DNA of 64,000 nt from Bryobacterales bacterium (GTDB lineage Bacteria > Acidobacteriota > Terriglobia > Bryobacterales > Bryobacteraceae): assembly GCA_020846745.1 (NCBI GenBank), contig JADLDI010000045.1, positions 1 to 64,000 of the forward strand, read 5' to 3'. Positions within the stretch are counted from its first letter, which is position 1; every line of letters begins with the position of its first letter. Positions 16,432 through 24,054 of this stretch are shown here, piece after piece. The notes under the pieces were generated by a model. It worked only from the letters and a program-made list of their open reading frames with translations. It was not told the DNA's origin and made no database searches. The position numbers and the translations under genes are program-made.

Positions 16432-17004
16432 ATGTCGTCGCAGCCGGAATTCACAGCGGACAACTATCCCGTCGCCGTATCGGAGGCAAAATTCGTGATG
16501 GACGAAGACGCCTTCCGGGCGTTCTATGAGCGGACGGCGCGTGGCATCTGGGCTTATCTGGCCCGGGTGACGAACGACCCGCAGTTGGCCGACGATCTGT
16601 TGCAGGAAACCTACTATCGCTTCCTGCGCGCCCGCGCTTCGCACCATACCGAAACCCACCGCAGGAATTCTCTCTACAAGATTGCAACCAATCTCGCCCG
16701 CGATGCGCGGCGGCGCAAGAGAGCAGAGCCTGAGAATAGCGCCGATCAACAGGCCATCGATACCGCGCCGGCGCGCGATGGCGGCCGGTCGGCCGAAGGA
16801 GTGGCAGACCTCAACCGGGCGCTGGAGCGTATGCTGCCCCGCGAACGCGCTATGTTGTGGCTCGCCTATGCCGAAGGCGCCTCCCACAACGAGATCGCCG
16901 CCATCATGGGAATGCGCCCCGCGAGCTTGAAAACACTGCTATTCCGTGCACGCCGAAGGCTGGCCGGCTTGCTGAAGGGCGCTGTCGAACGGGAGACTCC
17001 ATGA
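16432..17004 (+). CDS. ECF-type RNA polymerase sigma factor
   Basis: 190 residues. Region 2 reads FRAFYERTARGIWAYLARVT followed by QLADDLLQETYYRFLRA, and region 4 reads LPRERAMLWLAYAEGASHNE then IAAIMGMRPASLKTLLFRAR. There is no region 1 or 3, as in ECF sigma factors. Its stop overlaps the start of a zinc anti-sigma-like gene by 4 nt (ATGA), the usual arrangement for a sigma and its membrane regulator. The target promoters are not identifiable here. Confidence 0.92.
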   Translation: MSSQPEFTADNYPVAVSEAKFVMDEDAFRAFYERTARGIWAYLARVTNDPQLADDLLQETYYRFLRARASHHTETHRRNSLYKIATNLARDARRRKRAEPENSADQQAIDTAPARDGGRSAEGVADLNRALERMLPRERAMLWLAYAEGASHNEIAAIMGMRPASLKTLLFRARRRLAGLLKGAVERETP

Positions 17005-17453
17005 CACCGCCGGTGGAATGTCCGTTCGAAGCTGAGGTGCTCGCGGCGGTCCTCCAGGGCTGGTGGCCGCAGCGCGCCGCGGCAGGCCTGCGCACTCATG
17101 TGGCCGGTTGCCCCGTGTGCGCCGGAGTGGTCGCCGTCGGCACGGCCCTGCTCGAGGACAGGCGCCACCTTCGTTCGGCGGCCGTGCTGCCCAATGCCGG
17201 CCGCGTCTGGTGGCTGGCGCAGACGCGGGCGCGCCGTGACGCAGCGGCAGCCGCCAACCGCGCCATCGACCTCGGCATAGGCGCCGCCCTGCTCGGCGCG
17301 GCGGCGGTGGCGTGGGCGTTCCTGCCCGTCCAGGAATGGATCGTCGGCCTGGCTGGGCGCATCGGCCCCGGCGGGCTACCCATCGTCGCCGCCGCTCTAT
17401 TGGTGCTGATCTTTCTCCCCGCGGCAGCGTGTCTGGCCTTCAGCCGCGATTGA
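17001..17453 (+). CDS. Membrane anti-sigma factor with zinc-binding (ZAS-like) domain
   Basis: 150 residues from the ATG at 17001, which overlaps the sigma gene stop. The N-terminal domain contains HVAGCPVC, an Hx3Cx2C motif matching zinc-binding anti-sigma domains, with an upstream Cys in PVECPFEAEV. Two hydrophobic helices follow (IGAALLGAAAVAWAFLPV and PIVAAALLVLIFLPAAACLA). It would hold the upstream sigma at the membrane until a signal arrives. Assignment rests on the motif plus the translational coupling to the sigma gene. Confidence 0.8.
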   Translation: MTPPVECPFEAEVLAAVLQGWWPQRAAAGLRTHVAGCPVCAGVVAVGTALLEDRRHLRSAAVLPNAGRVWWLAQTRARRDAAAAANRAIDLGIGAALLGAAAVAWAFLPVQEWIVGLAGRIGPGGLPIVAAALLVLIFLPAAACLAFSRD

Positions 17454-17526
17454 TCTCGTTTTCCCCTCCGCGCGGACCGTTTTTTTAACTCGCCGGAGCT
17501 GAACGTTTATTTATCCTAAGAGAATC

Positions 17527-17706
17527 ATGTGTCTCCGCACCGTTGTTCTGGTGCTTGGATTAGGTGCGTTTGCTCTGGGACAAACCGGCACTTCTTCTAT
17601 TTCCGGAACTATTACCGATCCTTCCGGGGCTCCGATTCCCAACGCGTCTGTAACCGCCGCCAACGAGTCCACCGGAGTGTTTTTTGCGCTTGGGCGTGAG
17701 AAATAA
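17527..17706 (+). pseudogene. Truncated N-terminus of an Oar-like (carboxypeptidase-regulatory/TonB) outer-membrane protein
   Basis: From the ATG at 17527 a 59-residue frame gives a signal peptide (MCLRTVVLVLGLGAFALGQ) and the start of a CarboxypepD_reg-like domain (SSISGTITDPSGAPIPNASV, TAANESTGV), then stops at TAA 17704-17706. In full-length relatives this domain precedes a TonB plug and barrel of about 1000 residues, and no such sequence follows. The truncation point is directly upstream of a short repeat-containing stretch (17707-17903). It reads as a 5' remnant left by a deletion or rearrangement. Confidence 0.7.
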
Positions 17707-17787
17707 TCTCCCGAATGCGATTCAGCGCCGCCCCACAGGTTCGGCAAATCGCTGCGAACACGCATTGCACCGGAAACAGAACCGCAA

Positions 17788-17837
17788 CCGTAAGGGCGCG
17801 GGCCGCGCTTTTTCTCAATCCCGTAAGGGCGCGGGCC
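17788..17837 (+). repeat. Two identical 17-bp repeats, 33 bp apart
   Basis: CCGTAAGGGCGCGGGCC occurs at 17788-17804 and 17821-17837. The 197-nt gap between the truncated Oar-like fragment and greB contains little else that I can interpret. Confidence 0.8.
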
Positions 17838-17903
17838 CCCGCACAACCTCTGTTAGCAGACATAGCACTCCCGCTCCGCGTTTGCCCGAGGCACCGCGGG
17901 CGG

Positions 17904-18515
17904 TCAGGTCGATTCGCGCTCAAGAGGAGATCTCTGTGCCGAGTACTCCGCTCCCGGTGGTTCCCGGAACTGTTCAACCTCGATGCGCTGATAACTCACG
18001 TCCAGCACCTCCAGGTATTCCGTACCGCCCGGTGCTTCGAGCGCCACGCGATCCCCGGCTTCCGCCTTCATCAACGCGCGCCCCAGCGGAGACACAAAGC
18101 TGATGTGGTCGCGTTCCAGATCCACCTCGTCGGTCCCCACGATGCTCACCACCCGCTCCGTTCCCGCTCCATTCGCATAGCGCACCGTCGCTCCGAAAAA
18201 CGCTCGCGTTGCCGCCTGCGCCGATCTTCGCCGTTCCGGATCCACAACCTCCGCCGCTTCAATGCGCTTCGTTAGAAAGCGTATCCGGCTATCGATTTGG
18301 CGCAGCCGTCGCTTGCCGTACTGATAGTCCGCGTTTTCACTCCGGTCGCCGTTGCTCGCCGCCCACGACACCACCGCCGTCACCGCCGGCCGCTCCCGCG
18401 TCAGCAGAAAATGACGCTCTTCTTTCAGCCGCTGAAGTCCTCCGGGCGTGATGTAGTTCTTCCCTGGCGTTCCGGGCTCGTCCGGCTTCGGCTTTCTTGT
18501 AAATCCCTTCCGCAT
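17904..18515 (-). CDS. greB: Transcript cleavage/elongation factor GreB
   Basis: 203 residues from the ATG at 18515. The N-terminal coiled coil (YITPGGLQRLKEERHFLLTR, ERPAVTAVVSWAASNGDRSE, NADYQYGKRRLRQIDSRIRF) contains the acidic tip DRSENADY that reaches the RNA polymerase active site, and the GreB-specific WAAS-GDRSENADYQY motif. The C-terminal FKBP-like domain follows (FFGATVRY, IVGTDEVDLERDHISFVSP). About 25 extra C-terminal residues, rich in Glu and Arg, exceed the usual length of about 160. A longer frame to 18644 is unlikely because the conserved region begins after MRKGFTRK. It rescues backtracked polymerase. Confidence 0.92.
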   Translation of the reverse strand: MRKGFTRKPKPDEPGTPGKNYITPGGLQRLKEERHFLLTRERPAVTAVVSWAASNGDRSENADYQYGKRRLRQIDSRIRFLTKRIEAAEVVDPERRRSAQAATRAFFGATVRYANGAGTERVVSIVGTDEVDLERDHISFVSPLGRALMKAEAGDRVALEAPGGTEYLEVLDVSYQRIEVEQFREPPGAEYSAQRSPLEREST

Positions 18516-18680
18516 ATAGAGGCGCGTCTCTCTTTGATCGTATACGCGGCACTCCTCTCTTTGCCGAGCCACAAGCGTAGGCCATGCCTGCCGCGCTTCG
18601 AAACCGCGACGGCGTCCTATGTCCCATGTGCTGTGGGCTGCCAAATTTACCCCGAGGAAACTGGGTATAGCATCGTATTA

Positions 18681-20027
18681 ATGAACCCGCTGCGATTCCT
18701 GATCGCGGCCCTCGCGCTGGCCGCCCTCTCCAACAGCGCTTTGGCGTGCAAATGTGCGGGTCGCGGTTCTGCCTGCCAGGCAGTCGGGCAAAGCGCCGCC
18801 ATCTTCATTGGAACCGTCAAAGGGTTGGTAACGGAGAAGCACGATTTCGGCGGTTATCAAACTCTACGGAGGCGCGTAACATTCGACCGAATCGAAAGCT
18901 TCCGCGGAACGCGTGAGTCCCAAATAACCGTGGTGACTGGAATCGGCGGCGGTGATTGCGGAGGCCCGTTCCAAGAGGGGAAGGTCTACCTTGTCTACGC
19001 CTATGACGTTGGAGCGGGGTTGGAAACCGGAATCTGCACCAGAACCGCTCCGGTCGACGATGCAGCCGAGGATGTCGGGTTCTTGCGCTCACTCGCGTCA
19101 AAAGGGCCCGAAGGCCGAATCAGCGGCTACGTCACCACGCAGCGCCCGAGTCCCGCGGAGGATTATGACGGCAAAGGGGCCATTCCCGGGGTTTCGGTCT
19201 GGATGGAATCAGACCAGGGCCGGAAGCAAACGACGACGAACGCAAAGGGAGAGTACGAATTCGCCGCCCTTCCTCCGGGACAGTACCGGCTCTGGGCCGA
19301 TTTGCCCGCCAAACTGGGCGGGGGTGGACCGGTTGCCTATACACTTGAGCCGCAGTCGTGCGTGAGCGCCAATTTCATCGCGCAGGAACTCGGGACTATT
19401 CGCGGTTCACTTCGCGATGCGTACGGCCAGCCTGTCAGACGCGTTTGGGTTGAACTTCTCAGAGCATCCGACGGCCGGCGCACCGGCATTCAGGACGGTT
19501 TTACCAATGACCTCGGTGCCTACCGAATCAGCAACGTGCCCAAGGGTGAATACCTGTTGGGAGTGCACGTAACCCACCCTCCTACTGGGACCGAGTATTC
19601 ATGGGATCCTTATACCCGGAACTACTACCCGGGAGTTCCGGATGCCCATGCCGCCCGGACCATCGCCGTAAACTCCGCACAAGTGATCACCGGCATTGAC
19701 TGGACGATCGGTGCTCCGCTGGAGCGGCGCGTCATTCGGGGGATTGTTCTCGGACCGGACGACAAACCCGCCCGAGCGGCCTGGGTTGAGCTCAAAGTGG
19801 ACGGCTACGATCACAACGCGGCGCTGAAGGAATCGAGCAACGACGGAAGCTTCGCGCTCGAGGGGCTCACTTCCCTTCGATACATTATCCAAGCCTCATC
19901 CCAATCGAGGACAGGCCCGGACGCCTGGCATTGTCATCGGCTGCCCGTACCGGCCGGGAACGTAGTTTTGAAATTCAAACTTGACCATCCAGGCAAGGAT
20001 TGCGACGAATGCCGAACCAGGCATTGA
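18681..20027 (+). CDS. Secreted protein with Cys-rich N-domain and carboxypeptidase-regulatory-like repeats
   Basis: 448 residues from the ATG at 18681, which begins a signal peptide (MNPLRFLIAALALAALSNSA). The mature N-terminus (CKCAGRGSACQAVGQSAAIF) followed by a beta-rich domain with GDCGGPF and ETGICTRT resembles a TIMP/NTR-type fold with paired cysteines. Two or three carboxypeptidase-regulatory-like beta-sandwich repeats follow (RISGYVTTQR through YEFAALPPGQYRLWA; TIRGSLRDAYGQPVRRVWVE; VIRGIVLGPDDKPARAAWVE). It has no enzyme motif and is probably a surface or extracellular binding protein. A strong hairpin overlaps its stop codon. Confidence 0.75.
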   Translation: MNPLRFLIAALALAALSNSALACKCAGRGSACQAVGQSAAIFIGTVKGLVTEKHDFGGYQTLRRRVTFDRIESFRGTRESQITVVTGIGGGDCGGPFQEGKVYLVYAYDVGAGLETGICTRTAPVDDAAEDVGFLRSLASKGPEGRISGYVTTQRPSPAEDYDGKGAIPGVSVWMESDQGRKQTTTNAKGEYEFAALPPGQYRLWADLPAKLGGGGPVAYTLEPQSCVSANFIAQELGTIRGSLRDAYGQPVRRVWVELLRASDGRRTGIQDGFTNDLGAYRISNVPKGEYLLGVHVTHPPTGTEYSWDPYTRNYYPGVPDAHAARTIAVNSAQVITGIDWTIGAPLERRVIRGIVLGPDDKPARAAWVELKVDGYDHNAALKESSNDGSFALEGLTSLRYIIQASSQSRTGPDAWHCHRLPVPAGNVVLKFKLDHPGKDCDECRTRH

Positions 20028-20058
20028 CCGGGCCGGTCTCACCCAGCCCGGTCGGTTT
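20026..20058 (+). terminator. Hairpin terminator overlapping the stop codon
   Basis: The arms GACCGGGC (20026-20033) and GCCCGGTC (20046-20053) pair perfectly across a 12-nt loop, followed by GGTTTTC and a further T-run at 20066-20070. It ends the carboxypeptidase-regulatory-like gene just before the repeat array. Confidence 0.75.
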
Positions 20059-20289
20059 TCTCCCATTTTTCGCCCACGCCGAAAAAGTCCATTCACAACT
20101 ATTCCAAAAAACTCAAAAGAAATCGTAAGTCAATTTCTGTCTTCCACTTAGAGCCGATCCGAGCCCTCCAATTCCTCGTCCGCTGATGCGGGTTTCGCCG
20201 GACCCCGTGGTATCTCCGGGATGTGAGCGAACTCCGCACCCTCCAAACCGCCCGCGCCCTCACCACCCCGGCGGACCAATCCGTAAATA

Positions 20290-21079
20290 TTTCAATATTT
20301 TGCGAAACGAACTCCCTCCCGGGCCGCCCACGTCACCTCATGTGTGCCGGCGACTGCAGCGAGGCGCCGATACGCCGCCACACCGGTCATCCCGCACGGA
20401 ATCAACACTTTGCGAAACGAAATCCCTCCCGGCCGGCCACAACACCCCAGGAGTGCCCCCGACTGCAACGAGGGTTGCCGACACGCCGCCACCACCGGTC
20501 ATCCCACACAGAATCAACATTTTGCGAAACGAATTACCCTCTCGGCCACCCACAGCGCCCCACGGGTGCCCCGATGATAAAGGAGGGGTTGCCGACACTC
20601 CGCCACCACCGGTCATCCCACAGAATCAACATTTTGCGAAACGAACTCACTCCCGCCGGGCTGCGAGACCCCACGGGTGCCCCGACTGGAAAGGAGGGAT
20701 TACCGACACGCCGCCACACCGGTCATCCCACACAGAATCAACATTTTGCGAGACGAAATCCCCAACACTCAGGGGTGCTGGCGACTGCAAGGAGGGGTTG
20801 CCCGACACGCCGCCACCACCGGTTATCCCGCACAGAATCAACATTTTGCGAAACGAAATCCCTCCCGCCGGGCTGCGAAACCCCACGGGTGTCCCTGACA
20901 GGAAAGGAGGGGGGATGCCGACACGCCGTCACACCAGTCATGCCGCACAGAATCAACACTTTGCGAGACGAAATCCCTCTCGGCCGGCCACATCACACCC
21001 CACGGGTGCCCCGACTGCAACGAGGGTTGCCCCGCCGCCCCGGTCGATCCCACACAGAATCAACACTTTGCGAAACGAA
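20290..21079. repeat. Tandem array of eight ~110-bp units with a conserved AT-rich core
   Basis: The core AACATTTTGCGAAACGAA (variants CACTTTGCG and GAGACGAA) starts near 20290, 20400, 20511, 20623, 20735, 20835, 20950 and 21057, a period of 100-115 bp. Between cores the units share ordered GC-rich words: CTCCCGCCGGGCTGCGA, CCCCACGGGTGCCCCGACTG, AAGGAGGGGTTGCCGACACG, CCGCCACCACCGGTCATCCC, ACACAGAATC. The array fills most of the 1055-nt gap between two convergent genes. The last core ends 3 nt before the stop codon of the minus-strand phospholipase B-like gene. Several frames stay open across it, but the variable unit length and low complexity argue against coding. Nothing else is seen in 20059-20289. 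Confidence 0.9.
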
Positions 21080-21082
21080 TTC

Positions 21083-22561
21083 CTACCGCGCCGCTTCGAA
21101 CAGCGTCCACTCCCCGGCCGCCATGTCCTGCAACAGCGGAGCCTGCCAGGCGTACCTCGGGTGCTTTTTGACGAACGCCTTTGCATCGAACTTCGGACCG
21201 GCAAGCGCACCATAGGCGCCCCAAAACGCCATGCGCTGCGCCAGCTTGGTGTCGGTAGCTTTATTCTGGACCGCCCCTGCCGGCCCATACGGTTTCTGCC
21301 ACGGAGCGGACCCGCGGGGCGACAGATCAATCCGGCCGCAGATCGTCCGTTCGTTTGGACCCCGCTTCTTGGCAAACGCGTCGAAGTCGTCCGCCAGGAA
21401 CTCGCGAGCCAGCGCGACATCGATCTTGCCCTTGTTCTGCTCGATCAGTTGTTCCCAACGTGTCTGCCGGGCGCAGGCGCTCGTCGACTTGTTCTTCTGG
21501 TTGAAACTGGTCTCTTCCTTGGTCAGCTTTGGGTCCGTGGGGAAATTGGAACCCGCGAAGTAGCCGTCCTTCTTCCTATTGAAGGCGACGTTCTTGAGGC
21601 CCAACTCGAGGCTCGCGATCTCGCCCGTCTTACGGTCAGCCGCCAGCCAGTTGTTGGCGTAGCCGCCGTTGTTGCCCTCTTTCATGATCTTCGCGAACTC
21701 GTCGATCGACGAGGCGTACTGGGCGGCTTTGCGGGCGCGGACGAACTCGGGTACGCCGTTCGTGTCGAAGCCGTTGAACTGCGAGATGGTCGTCTCGGTA
21801 ATCATCATGCCCGCCGAGTTGATCGCAAAGTCGTCTGCGCTGTGGATCAAACCGGGGAACCCGTCCATCAGGATCCGATGGCCCTTGTCGGGGATGATGT
21901 CGAACACGACCCGCCAGCGGGTGCCCACCAGGTAGTCGACCCACGCGTTATGCGCCATCACCACCTGGCCGTCCTTTGTATAGCTGCCCGTGGCGACGAA
22001 GGCGCTGCAATGCTCGGGCGTGGAGCGGCGCCGGGCGCGGGCCTTCTTGCCTTTGGTCTTCTTGGACTTCTTACCCTTGGCGGCTTTCTTCTCTGGCGCG
22101 GGCTTTGGGTCAACCGTCGGTGCGTAGTACCAGGCGAGCTCCATCCAGCCGTTCAGCGCGGTGACGTCCCAAACGTCGAGCGAGCTGCCCTTCGACTTCA
22201 GTCCGTCGGCAATCCCTTGCAGTTCCTGCTGATACTCCGGCTCCACCTTCGGCCAGAGGACGTTCTTGGCGGCGTCGCGATACCAAGTCCAGGGCTTCTC
22301 CGTGTCGTGGGTAACCAGCAACTCGACGGCCTTCTTGGCGTCCTCGATCTCCGGCGTGAGCATCGACCCGTGCTGGAAACCGATGTCCTTCGGCGCGCCA
22401 ACCAGCCTTACCGGTATCCAGCGGTTGCGTTCCGCCATGCGCTCCGGCTTCGGTTTCGGGGCCTGCTTGGTCACCGGCCCGCAAGCCGCCAGCAGCACGA
22501 TAGCGGCAATGGCGGCGAACGCTCCCCGGCGCGGCAGCGTGACAACGGAATCCTGGTCCAT
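21083..22561 (-). CDS. Phospholipase B-like (Ntn-hydrolase) lipoprotein
   Basis: 492 residues from the ATG at 22561, fixed by an AGGAGG Shine-Dalgarno. The N-terminus has a lipobox (AIVLLAACG, Cys27). The catalytic region matches phospholipase B-like/LAMA Ntn hydrolases: candidate nucleophile Cys185 in HCSAFVATGS, then VVMAHNAWVDYLVGTRWR, FPGLIHSADDFAINSAGMMI, TETTISQFNGF and GGYANNWLAADRKTGEIASL. A Lys/Arg-rich stretch (residues 158-179) sits just before Cys185, where family members are cleaved autocatalytically. The true substrate (phospholipid, N-acyl amide or peptide) is not deducible. It lies 81 nt downstream of the five-gene sugar operon and may be its last gene. The repeat array forms its 3' flank. 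Confidence 0.75.
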   Translation of the reverse strand: MDQDSVVTLPRRGAFAAIAAIVLLAACGPVTKQAPKPKPERMAERNRWIPVRLVGAPKDIGFQHGSMLTPEIEDAKKAVELLVTHDTEKPWTWYRDAAKNVLWPKVEPEYQQELQGIADGLKSKGSSLDVWDVTALNGWMELAWYYAPTVDPKPAPEKKAAKGKKSKKTKGKKARARRRSTPEHCSAFVATGSYTKDGQVVMAHNAWVDYLVGTRWRVVFDIIPDKGHRILMDGFPGLIHSADDFAINSAGMMITETTISQFNGFDTNGVPEFVRARKAAQYASSIDEFAKIMKEGNNGGYANNWLAADRKTGEIASLELGLKNVAFNRKKDGYFAGSNFPTDPKLTKEETSFNQKNKSTSACARQTRWEQLIEQNKGKIDVALAREFLADDFDAFAKKRGPNERTICGRIDLSPRGSAPWQKPYGPAGAVQNKATDTKLAQRMAFWGAYGALAGPKFDAKAFVKKHPRYAWQAPLLQDMAAGEWTLFEAAR

Positions 22562-22567
22562 GCGATA

Positions 22568-22573
22568 CCTCCT
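22568..22573 (-). promoter_or_regulatory. Shine-Dalgarno deciding the phospholipase B-like start
   Basis: CCTCCT on the plus strand reads AGGAGG on the minus strand, 6 nt before the ATG at 22561. It favours this start over an in-frame ATG 57 nt upstream. Confidence 0.75.
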
Positions 22574-22642
22574 GGCGGCTCTCTTCCTACTTCCGCTTGT
22601 TGCTGATGATACCGCCAAGCCGGAGCAAATGCTTAGGGCTGG

Positions 22643-23206
22643 CTAGTGCCGGCACTCCGAGTCCATAAAGTAATAGCCGATCATGTGGCAGACCATCATG
22701 TGGGCGTCTTCAATGCGGCCCATGTGAGGTACGGGAATATGAATGTTCAACTGTGACATGGGACCGAGACGGCCGCCGTCGCGGCCCGTCATGCCGATGG
22801 TTTTGCAGCCGATCGAGTTAGCGTATTCGATCGCCTTGATGACGTTGGGCGAGTTACCGGAGCCGCTAATCGCCATCACCACATCGCCGGTGCGGGCGAA
22901 GTTCTTGAGTTGCTCCACAAACACGCAGTCGTAACTCACGTCGTTCGAGTAAGCGGTGATGGCGGGTAAGTTATCGGTCAGCGCCATGATCCGGAACCGC
23001 TTGTCGCGCTTGTAGCTTGCGCCTTTTACCATGTCGCACACAAAGTGCGACGAAGACGACGCGCTGCCGCCGTTGCCGCAGACGAAGATCTGGCGATCTT
23101 CATCGCGCGCGGCACGAAGCCAATCGATGGCCTGGTTCACTTTATCCATATCGATCTTGTTCAGCGTATCGATCAGGTCGTTTCGATAAATCTCGGGGAA
23201 GGTCAT
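22643..23206 (-). CDS. SIS-domain sugar-phosphate isomerase, GmhA-like
   Basis: 187 residues, a single SIS domain of the phosphoheptose isomerase type: IFVCGNGGSASSSSHFVCDM, MAISGSGNSPNVIKAIEYAN, GMTGRDGGRLG and a C-terminal RIEDAHMMVCHMIGYYF. GmhA converts sedoheptulose 7-phosphate to heptose 7-phosphate. Against my memory of E. coli GmhA, the metal/active-site His is kept (His54) and the C-terminal catalytic His is present, but the Glu-Glu pair after it is Cys57-Asp58, so the catalytic Glu may be replaced by Asp. It is the last gene of a coupled operon and overlaps the ROK kinase gene by 4 nt. Substrate is inferred, not shown. Confidence 0.85.
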   Translation of the reverse strand: MTFPEIYRNDLIDTLNKIDMDKVNQAIDWLRAARDEDRQIFVCGNGGSASSSSHFVCDMVKGASYKRDKRFRIMALTDNLPAITAYSNDVSYDCVFVEQLKNFARTGDVVMAISGSGNSPNVIKAIEYANSIGCKTIGMTGRDGGRLGPMSQLNIHIPVPHMGRIEDAHMMVCHMIGYYFMDSECRH

Positions 23207-24054
23207 AGTTCTTTCTTGGCTAGTTCCAAAGCGCCGTATAAGACGCTGTCGTCGCCTAAGGCGGCGGGTTGTATGTCGATGCGCGCGCGCGACCAGGCAG
23301 TTATCTGCCGGCGCAGTTCAGCGCGCAATGGGATAAAAAGCTTGTCTCCGGCCTTGCTGATGCCGCCGCCGATCACGATGCGGGCGGGATTCAAGACCAT
23401 CGTAATTACCTTTAGTCCGGCCGCGAGGTTGACCACATAGTTGGCGGCAAAGGCTGGATCTTCGAGTAGCTCCCGGGCCGGCTTGCCGTAATCGCGCTGT
23501 AGCCACAGGCCGCAGCACATCCGCTCGTAACAGCCATGCGCGCCGCAAAGGCACTCGGGGCCGTCGGGCCGGATCGGCACATGGCCGATCTCCCCGGCAT
23601 AGGAATCGGCGCCGCGGTAGACGTTGCCGTTGGAAATGATGCCGCCGCCGATGCCGGTGGAAAGCGTCATGTAGAAGAGCGGGTCGCAACCTCGGCCCGC
23701 GCCATGCACGGCTTCGCCCAGCGCACCGGCGTTGGCGTCGTTATCCATAATGGCAGGCACGCCCAGGTGCTGGTGCGCCCAGGCGGTAAGGTCGAAATCG
23801 CTCCAGCCCCCGACGTGTGTGGACAACGCGACGCGCTGGCGGTCGTAAAGAACGGGCCCGCCAAAGCCGATGCCGCAACGTGCAAACCCGTATCGAGTGC
23901 GCCAGGCCGCCGCGATCTCACCGATTCGGCCCAGCATCCAGTCGCGGCCGCCTTCCCGATCGGTCGCCTGCGACTCGCGGGCCGCCATCCGATCGCCGTC
24001 GAAAATGGCCATCGAGAACTTGGTGCCGCCGATGTCGATGGCAAGTGTGCTCAT
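23203..24054 (-). CDS. ROK-family sugar kinase
   Basis: 283 residues. The ATP-binding phosphate-1 motif is LAIDIGGTKFSMAIFDGD at the N-terminus, phosphate-2 is LSTGIGGGIISNG, the catalytic Asp lies in VPAIMDNDANAGALGE, and the ROK zinc motif is CLCGAHGCYE. A C-terminal VIGGGISKAG completes the fold. Members phosphorylate hexoses or amino sugars, and this one has no DNA-binding domain, so it is an enzyme rather than a repressor. Its start overlaps the stop of the PfkB kinase gene by 1 nt and its end overlaps the SIS gene by 4 nt. Two kinases of different folds in one operon imply two phosphorylation steps or two substrates. Confidence 0.9.
   Translation of the reverse strand: MSTLAIDIGGTKFSMAIFDGDRMAARESQATDREGGRDWMLGRIGEIAAAWRTRYGFARCGIGFGGPVLYDRQRVALSTHVGGWSDFDLTAWAHQHLGVPAIMDNDANAGALGEAVHGAGRGCDPLFYMTLSTGIGGGIISNGNVYRGADSYAGEIGHVPIRPDGPECLCGAHGCYERMCCGLWLQRDYGKPARELLEDPAFAANYVVNLAAGLKVITMVLNPARIVIGGGISKAGDKLFIPLRAELRRQITAWSRARIDIQPAALGDDSVLYGALELAKKEL

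Noticed and set aside
20290..21079. CRISPR array
   Set aside because: The inter-core segments are themselves similar to each other, unit length varies, the core is not a CRISPR-type palindromic repeat, and no cas genes are present in the window.
20186..22606. Open frame of about 806 codons on the plus strand through the repeat array
   Set aside because: It reads low-complexity Pro/His/Arg sequence through tandem repeats and then runs antisense to the phospholipase B-like gene, which has clear motifs and a Shine-Dalgarno.
22559..22645. 28-codon plus-strand ORF with a signal-peptide-like sequence (MRYLLAALFLLPLVADDTAK)
   Set aside because: It overlaps, in antisense, the start and Shine-Dalgarno of the phospholipase B-like gene and ends at the SIS gene stop. 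It is too short to support, though it could be the remnant of a lost exported gene.
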